The notes beneath the pieces are model-generated. The model was not told where the DNA came from and ran no database searches. It worked only from the letters and a program-made list of their open reading frames with translations. Made by a program: the position numbers and the translations under genes. DNA of 64,000 bases from Flavobacteriales bacterium (GTDB taxonomy: Bacteria > Bacteroidota > Bacteroidia > Flavobacteriales_D > Sanyastnellaceae), in assembly GCA_030729695.1 (NCBI GenBank), contig JANQWV010000028.1, forward strand, positions 1 to 64,000, in the 5' to 3' direction. Within the stretch, counting starts at the first letter, position 1, and every line of letters starts with the position of its first letter. This document shows, piece after piece, positions 59,413 through 64,000 of the stretch.

Positions 59413-60825
59413 GTGAAAAAAATCATTGCTATACTCTCGCTTTTTGTAGCGTGTAACGTCGTGTTTTCGCAGGACTCTCTGTTCAATGAGTTGCGTTACG
59501 CTACTTTATTGAAAGTGGAAACGGACACCGTTATTTCAAAATTCAATTTTGAATTGGCCGCAGGGTTAGATCGTTCGCGCGAAATTTCCAATCTTGGCTA
59601 TTCAGCAGTGTTAAACTACAGCAATATTTTCAAGAATGTAAAAAACAAGTTGTCGCTGTCGTTAACCGGCGCTGTTTTTCATCTTCCAGCATTCAACAAA
59701 CGTTTTTTAGATTCTTTAGGAGTTCTTCCAAACTTTGGAAGAGTGCTAACGCCCGACTCTGGAGCCACTGCTTTTGCAGCACTTCCGGAAGTCGTGTATT
59801 CCAGAAAACTAAACAATCATTTTACGCTATCGGTTGGAAATTCAAGACAGAATTTGGGATACGGATATCGCTCACTCATTCTTTCGAGCAGCACAAGTGC
59901 TCTTCCATTCATGAAATTGGAAACGAAGATTGGAAAGAAAATCACCTTCACGAATCTTTGGTCGCGAACGCACAGCCTTCAACGCATGCAGAATCATTTC
60001 GATCTGAATCCAAAGTACATTGCGGTGCATACCCTCGAGTGGAAGATCAATAAGAAATGGTCGGTATCGGCCCATGAAATGGTTGTTTGGCAAGCAAGAG
60101 ATTCTGCAAGTAACAGAGAGTTAGATCTTCATTATTTGAATCCGTTTTTATTTTATCGTCCTGCTGAATTTTCTCAAGGATCTGCTGATAACGTTTTGCT
60201 AGGCGCTTCAGGAATTTATAAGCACAGCAATGCGTTGGAGTTTTACGGACAAATTGTTCTCGATGAATTTTTAGTGAGTGAAATTCGAAACAGAAACGGC
60301 TGGTGGGGAAATAAATTCGGAATGCAATTGGGTATGCGATTAGCGCCGAAGAAAATCGAAGGCTTATCAATTCTTACGGAATGGTCTTTTGTTAGACCTT
60401 TCACTTACACGCATGGAAGTGAGATTCAGGCGTGGGAACACATGGGACAGCCATTGGCTCATCCGTTGGGAGCAAACTTTTATGAATGGTATACCTCCGT
60501 TAATTACGCTCATGCAAAATGGAACTATACCGCTAGCATTGTTTGGGGTGCATTCGGAAGAGACGCTCAGCAAAATGTCGGCGGAAACATCTTCCAATCA
60601 TACGTTAACCCTTGGAGTGTATACGGAAACAACATTCTTCAAGGGAACAGAAGTACCCTATTTGTCGTGAATGCTGAAGCTGCTTATCAAGTTTCTCCCG
60701 CCCTTCAGGTATTCGGATTTGCTCGCTATCGCTCGGAAGACAGACGCGTAGACCCGTTCAAAGAGGCTTGGCTTATGGTTGGAATACGCAAAGGACTCCG
60801 TCAAGTGCGTCGTTGGGATTATTAA
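59413..60825 (+). CDS. RemB/Wzi-like outer-membrane beta-barrel protein
   Basis: This 470-residue protein has a signal peptide (ending NVVFSQ) and no recognised enzyme motif. Blocks such as NLGYGYRSLILSS, LDLHYLNPFLFYRPAEF, SADNVLLGASGIY, WWGNKFGMQLGMRL and GQPLAHPLGANFYEWY resemble those I recall from the Flavobacterium gliding protein RemB and the Wzi-like capsule-assembly barrels. The strands alternate as in an outer-membrane barrel. The start is a GTG at 59413. Involvement in surface motility or polysaccharide attachment is inferred from family resemblance only. Confidence 0.75.
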   Translation: MKKIIAILSLFVACNVVFSQDSLFNELRYATLLKVETDTVISKFNFELAAGLDRSREISNLGYSAVLNYSNIFKNVKNKLSLSLTGAVFHLPAFNKRFLDSLGVLPNFGRVLTPDSGATAFAALPEVVYSRKLNNHFTLSVGNSRQNLGYGYRSLILSSSTSALPFMKLETKIGKKITFTNLWSRTHSLQRMQNHFDLNPKYIAVHTLEWKINKKWSVSAHEMVVWQARDSASNRELDLHYLNPFLFYRPAEFSQGSADNVLLGASGIYKHSNALEFYGQIVLDEFLVSEIRNRNGWWGNKFGMQLGMRLAPKKIEGLSILTEWSFVRPFTYTHGSEIQAWEHMGQPLAHPLGANFYEWYTSVNYAHAKWNYTASIVWGAFGRDAQQNVGGNIFQSYVNPWSVYGNNILQGNRSTLFVVNAEAAYQVSPALQVFGFARYRSEDRRVDPFKEAWLMVGIRKGLRQVRRWDY

Positions 60826-60846
60826 TTATTGAACAGCATTAAGCAG

Positions 60847-60854
60847 TACTTTTG
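60847..60854 (+). promoter_or_regulatory. -7 promoter box TACTTTTG upstream of ctaB
   Basis: This perfect TAnnTTTG match lies 20 bases before the ATG at 60875, with a possible -33 TTG at 60829-60831. It would start the ctaB-oxidase operon. Confidence 0.5.
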
Positions 60855-60874
60855 CAAAAATTGAGGTAGCAGAA

Positions 60875-61771
60875 ATGGAAGTTTCGGTTGAAGAGAAATC
60901 AGGTTTTATGGGGAAAATCAAAGCGGCTTTGGATTTATTCAAGTTGCGTCTTTCATTTTTGGTCGTAGTTTCTTGCGTTCTCTCCTATGAAATGGGAGCA
61001 GAAACGTGGGAGTTTGATAAAATAGGATGGTTAATTCTCGCTGGATTTTTATTGGCAGGTGGAAGTAACGGTGCCAATCAGGTACTCGAACAGCAGTGGG
61101 ATTCGCTAATGCACCGCACTAGAACCCGTCCGCTTCCAACCAAAAGAATCTCCACACTTGAAGCTTGGTTCGTCTCTCTAACAACAGCAGGTCTCGGAAT
61201 TTTCATTTTGTTCTACTACTTGAACACTGCTTCAGGTATCCTCGGATTTTCTGCCTTTTTATCCTACGCTTTCATCTACACGCCACTCAAACGCGTTTCA
61301 CCGTGGGCAGTCTTTATTGGAGCTTTCCCAGGTGCTATAGCGCCTATGATTGGTTATGTTGCTGCTACGAATCAATTCGGATTGGAGGCTGGGGTCTTAT
61401 TTGCCGTGCAGTTTATGTGGCAGTTCCCTCACTTTTGGGCTATCGCTTGGGTGTCCCACGAGGACTATAACAGAGGCGGATACAAATTGCTTCCCTTCAG
61501 TGGAACGCCCGATAAGAAGACTGCTTTCCAAATTATGGTGTACAGCTTTTTCCTTATTCCAGTAAGCCTTCTCCCTTGGACACTTCCACTCGAAACACCC
61601 ATGGTTGGTAACATTGCTGCAATCATTGTTGTGTTAGCGGGCATCTGGATATCTTCTCTCGCTTACAAACTTTTTAAAGAACCAACTTTGTTGAATGCAC
61701 GCAAGGTTATGTTTGCCTCATTCTTTTATTTACCCATTGTTCAAATTGCTTACGTAATAGATAAAATCTAA
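60875..61771 (+). CDS. ctaB: Protoheme IX farnesyltransferase (haem o synthase)
   Basis: This 298-residue UbiA-family membrane prenyltransferase has eight or nine hydrophobic helices. The first polar motif reads NQVLEQQWDSLMHRTRTRPLP, where most homologues have an Asp-rich NDxxDxxxD; the first Asp is replaced by Glu-Gln residues here, as in other Bacteroidota copies as far as I recall. The second motif lies near WVSHEDYNRGGYKLLPF. It farnesylates haem b to haem o for haem-copper oxidases. It overlaps the first subunit III gene by one base, which supports that role. Confidence 0.93.
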   Translation: MEVSVEEKSGFMGKIKAALDLFKLRLSFLVVVSCVLSYEMGAETWEFDKIGWLILAGFLLAGGSNGANQVLEQQWDSLMHRTRTRPLPTKRISTLEAWFVSLTTAGLGIFILFYYLNTASGILGFSAFLSYAFIYTPLKRVSPWAVFIGAFPGAIAPMIGYVAATNQFGLEAGVLFAVQFMWQFPHFWAIAWVSHEDYNRGGYKLLPFSGTPDKKTAFQIMVYSFFLIPVSLLPWTLPLETPMVGNIAAIIVVLAGIWISSLAYKLFKEPTLLNARKVMFASFFYLPIVQIAYVIDKI

Positions 61772-62550
61772 TGGAAAACACAGACTTTAAAGAAATTGAT
61801 CCTTTTGTAGGACACAACCCAGATGTGAAACTTCGCTCAAAGAAGATGATAGTTTGGTTTTTAATCTTCGCCGTTGTCATGTTGTTTGGTGGAATCACCA
61901 GCGCAATCATGGTCCTTTACGGAAAACTTTTGTGGGTGCACATTCAACCACCTGCTATTTTTTGGGTCGGTAACGCATTCATCGTTTTAAGCAGTATCAC
62001 GCTCATAGTTGCCCTTCGCGCATTGAAAGCTGGAAAGCAGTCAATGGCTTTGTATAGCACTTTGGCTACCTTCATTCTTGGACTTGGATTCGTTTATGCT
62101 CAGAATAAGGGTTGGGATGAAATGGCTGCAATGGGAATGGGAAACACCATTACACAAACAGAACAGGGATTGAAACAATCGCGTTGGAACACCCTTGGAA
62201 AACTAAACGGTGAATACGGAACGAATTATTATTTCGAATTGAACGATCAAATTTTGATTAAAGAGGGTGACAACTATTATTATGTCCGTCCCGATCAGTC
62301 AAGAGAAGACAAGACATTGGAAGTTCAAACAACGTTCAATGCATCGGGTGCCATGTTAAGCGTTCTTATCTATCTGCACATTGCTCACTTGCTTTTCGGA
62401 CTAATTTATTTAGCGGTTAACCTTTTCAGATTAAAGAGCGGAAAGCTAAACAAAGACAATTGGATTAGCCTTCATTCCAATGGAATGTATTGGCATTTCA
62501 TGGGAATCTTGTGGATTTACCTCTTCTTCTTCATTTTTTACATTTACTAA
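61771..62550 (+). CDS. Cytochrome c oxidase subunit III (copy 1)
   Basis: This 259-residue membrane protein has five predicted transmembrane helices (about residues 27-50, 65-88, 90-110, 190-215, 235-257), the short form of haem-copper oxidase subunit III. Between helices 3 and 4 is a hydrophilic loop of about 80 residues (from NKGWDEMAAMGMG to TLEVQTTFNASG), longer than in typical subunit III. Conserved YLHIAHLLFGLIYL and YWHFMGILWIYLFF support the family. It overlaps ctaB by one base (TAATG). Confidence 0.88.
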   Translation: MENTDFKEIDPFVGHNPDVKLRSKKMIVWFLIFAVVMLFGGITSAIMVLYGKLLWVHIQPPAIFWVGNAFIVLSSITLIVALRALKAGKQSMALYSTLATFILGLGFVYAQNKGWDEMAAMGMGNTITQTEQGLKQSRWNTLGKLNGEYGTNYYFELNDQILIKEGDNYYYVRPDQSREDKTLEVQTTFNASGAMLSVLIYLHIAHLLFGLIYLAVNLFRLKSGKLNKDNWISLHSNGMYWHFMGILWIYLFFFIFYIY

Positions 62551-62660
62551 ATCTCGAAGCTCGGCTTATTCAGAATTATTCAAAATAGTGAAAAATGCCG
62601 ATTCTCTTTTCTAAATTGAAGCTTTTGAAGTAAAATTGCACCCAAATTTCATTCACTATT

Positions 62661-63686
62661 ATGGCAGGTCAAGCAGAACATGTAACTACGGACGAATTAT
62701 GGGGCGGTAATCGCTCTCCGTTCAGCGTTTCTTACGGTAAAATGATGATGTGGTTTTTCCTTGTATCGGACGCCCTCACATTTGGCGGACTTCTTACGGC
62801 ATATGGAGTTATTCGTCACGGAAGTTCAGACTTGTGGCCTGTAGGTGAACAAGTATTCGAGGCCCTGCCTGGTCTTCACGGTTCTTATCCTTTGATGTAC
62901 GTTGCTTTAATGACGTTCATCCTTATCATCTCTTCTGTAACAATGGTATTGGCTGTAGAAGCTGGACACCGTATGGACAAGAAGGGGGTTGTGAAATGGT
63001 TAGGTCTTACAATCATCGGTGGATTCATCTTCTTGGGTTCTCAAGCTTGGGAATGGTCTCACTTTATTCACGGTTCTGGTGGAGGTTTCCAAATTAACCA
63101 ACCAATGACCGTTACCGCAGCTGACGATGCAGGAAACACATACCAAATTACTTTAGATAACGGTTCTTGGGTTCACATGACAAGCGACTTCGGTCATAAG
63201 TATGAGCACGCAATGGAAGCTGCAGAAGAGCCTGTTTCTCATGACGCTCATGGCGGACATGGTGAACACGCCGCTGCTGAAACACACGAAGACATTTCGA
63301 CAATGGTTCCAGAGGAAATCATTTTGAACAAATACACACTTGAGCACAAAGACGGAAAAGACCTTCGTAAGTTGGTTGTAAAAGGCGATGATGTGAAAAA
63401 GATTTGGGCTGCTAAGGAAGAAGGTTCAATGGCTTTCGGAGCAAACATGCACAAGAACGAATACGCTATTCAACAGCAATACGCGAACTTCTTCTTCTTC
63501 GTGACAGGTTTCCACGGTTTCCACGTTTTCTCGGGCGTGTTAATCAATGTCATCATTTGGCTTATGGCCATCAAAGGGGTATTCGAAAAACGTGGTCACT
63601 ATGAAATGATTGAGAAAATCGGATTGTACTGGCACTTCGTTGACCTTGTTTGGGTATTCGTATTCACATTCTTCTACCTTATCTAA
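62661..63686 (+). CDS. Cytochrome c oxidase subunit III (copy 2) with His-rich loop
   Basis: This 341-residue paralogue has the same five-helix layout (MMWFFLVSDALTFGGLL; MYVALMTFILIISSVTMVLAV; VKWLGLTIIGGFIFLGSQAWEW; FFFFVTGFHGFHVFSGVLINVIIWLM; LYWHFVDLVWVFVFTFFYL). The loop between helices 3 and 4 is enlarged to about 125 residues and includes a His-rich stretch (about 193-212: HDAHGGHGEH and neighbours). Conserved WEWSHFI and FHGFHVFSG motifs support the family. A 110-base gap separates it from copy 1 and contains a weak -7 box (TAAAATTG, 62631-62638). It is followed after 14 bases by subunit IV. Confidence 0.9.
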   Translation: MAGQAEHVTTDELWGGNRSPFSVSYGKMMMWFFLVSDALTFGGLLTAYGVIRHGSSDLWPVGEQVFEALPGLHGSYPLMYVALMTFILIISSVTMVLAVEAGHRMDKKGVVKWLGLTIIGGFIFLGSQAWEWSHFIHGSGGGFQINQPMTVTAADDAGNTYQITLDNGSWVHMTSDFGHKYEHAMEAAEEPVSHDAHGGHGEHAAAETHEDISTMVPEEIILNKYTLEHKDGKDLRKLVVKGDDVKKIWAAKEEGSMAFGANMHKNEYAIQQQYANFFFFVTGFHGFHVFSGVLINVIIWLMAIKGVFEKRGHYEMIEKIGLYWHFVDLVWVFVFTFFYLI

Positions 63687-63700
63687 TATCGCTGATTATC

Positions 63701-64000
63701 ATGGAAAGAGACGACCTTATTGTAAACGAGAGCTACGCTCTTAATGCAAAACACAGCGAAGAAGCTGGAAAGCAAATTCGTAAGAAATTATATGCAGTAA
63801 CCATACTTTTAACGGTTATAACACTCGTTGAAGTATTCATGGGTGTTGCTTTCAAAAGAAACGGAACATTTACTTGGGAGGCAATCAAATTAACGTTCTT
63901 AGTTCTAACGTTAGTGAAGGCTGCATACATCGTTCTAATCTTTATGCACCTTGGCGATGAGAGAAAGAACCTGAAGTATGTTGTACTTCTTCCTTACGCA
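63701..64000 (+). CDS. Cytochrome c oxidase subunit IV family, 3' end outside window
   Basis: The first 100 codons are visible; the frame is open to the window edge. The N-terminus MERDDLIVNESYALNAKHSEE is hydrophilic, followed by a helix (LYAVTILLTVITLVEVFMGVAF) and a second one (IKLTFLVLTLVKAAYIVLIFMHLGDE). The KAAYIVLIFMHL motif is typical of the small prokaryotic subunit IV of haem-copper oxidases. It is 14 bases after subunit III copy 2 and part of the same operon. Confidence 0.88.
   Translation, partial: MERDDLIVNESYALNAKHSEEAGKQIRKKLYAVTILLTVITLVEVFMGVAFKRNGTFTWEAIKLTFLVLTLVKAAYIVLIFMHLGDERKNLKYVVLLPYA

Overview
The window looks like a chromosomal segment of a Bacteroidota bacterium, most likely Flavobacteriales; Crocinitomicaceae/Fluviicola-like is a guess. 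The evidence is: type IX secretion (T9SS) substrates with both type A and type B C-terminal sorting domains, a PorP/SprF partner, a RemB-like barrel, DUF5686, DUF4292 and DUF3108 proteins, a bacterial GGGP synthase, LytS/LytTR signalling with a propeller sensor, start sites without Shine-Dalgarno sequences, and many copies of the Bacteroidota -7 promoter box TAnnTTTG. Coding density is very high. No gap between genes reaches 300 bases, and I see no tRNA, rRNA, CRISPR array, insertion sequence or prophage.

1-6.9 kb: the end of a pepP-type aminopeptidase, an AddA-like helicase-nuclease on the minus strand, then a plus-strand operon of an MbnP-like lipoprotein, two MauG/MbnH-like di-heme lipoproteins and a YkgJ cysteine-cluster protein. 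7-13.5 kb: a 1839-residue, 20-unit PKD surface protein with a type B sorting domain, overlapping its PorP/SprF partner. 13.5-20 kb: a fatty acid desaturase, murB, a small unknown gene, the AddB-like partner of the helicase and a glycosyltransferase. 20-30.4 kb: a secreted 20-unit MORN/YwqK-repeat protein, a BNR-repeat T9SS protein, RidA, a DUF3108 protein, and a 1474-residue secreted protein that contains an apparently intact lysyl oxidase domain.

30.4-44.5 kb is almost entirely minus strand: AmpD-like amidase, purS, pssA, DUF5686 protein, dsbD, tilS, pabB, dinB, an acidic lipoprotein, and a LytTR regulator with its propeller/LytS kinase. 44.5-55.8 kb is plus strand: gpsA, an SBBP/PKD type B T9SS protein, enoyl-CoA hydratase, dut, a clear terminator, then an overlapping set of nucleotidyltransferase, TPR lipoprotein, DUF4292 lipoprotein and EnvC-like protein. 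55.8-59.3 kb is minus strand: 3-hydroxyanthranilate dioxygenase, GGGP synthase and a RelA/SpoT protein. 59.4-64 kb is plus strand: a RemB-like barrel, then ctaB, two tandem cytochrome oxidase subunit III genes and a subunit IV gene cut by the window end.

Three things stand out. First, the lysyl oxidase domain keeps its copper ligands and both residues that form the quinone cofactor. Second, the MbnP/MbnH-like module keeps the Trp-x-Trp signature. Third, at least seven genes have a perfect -7 box only 4-5 bases before the start codon, which predicts leaderless mRNAs.
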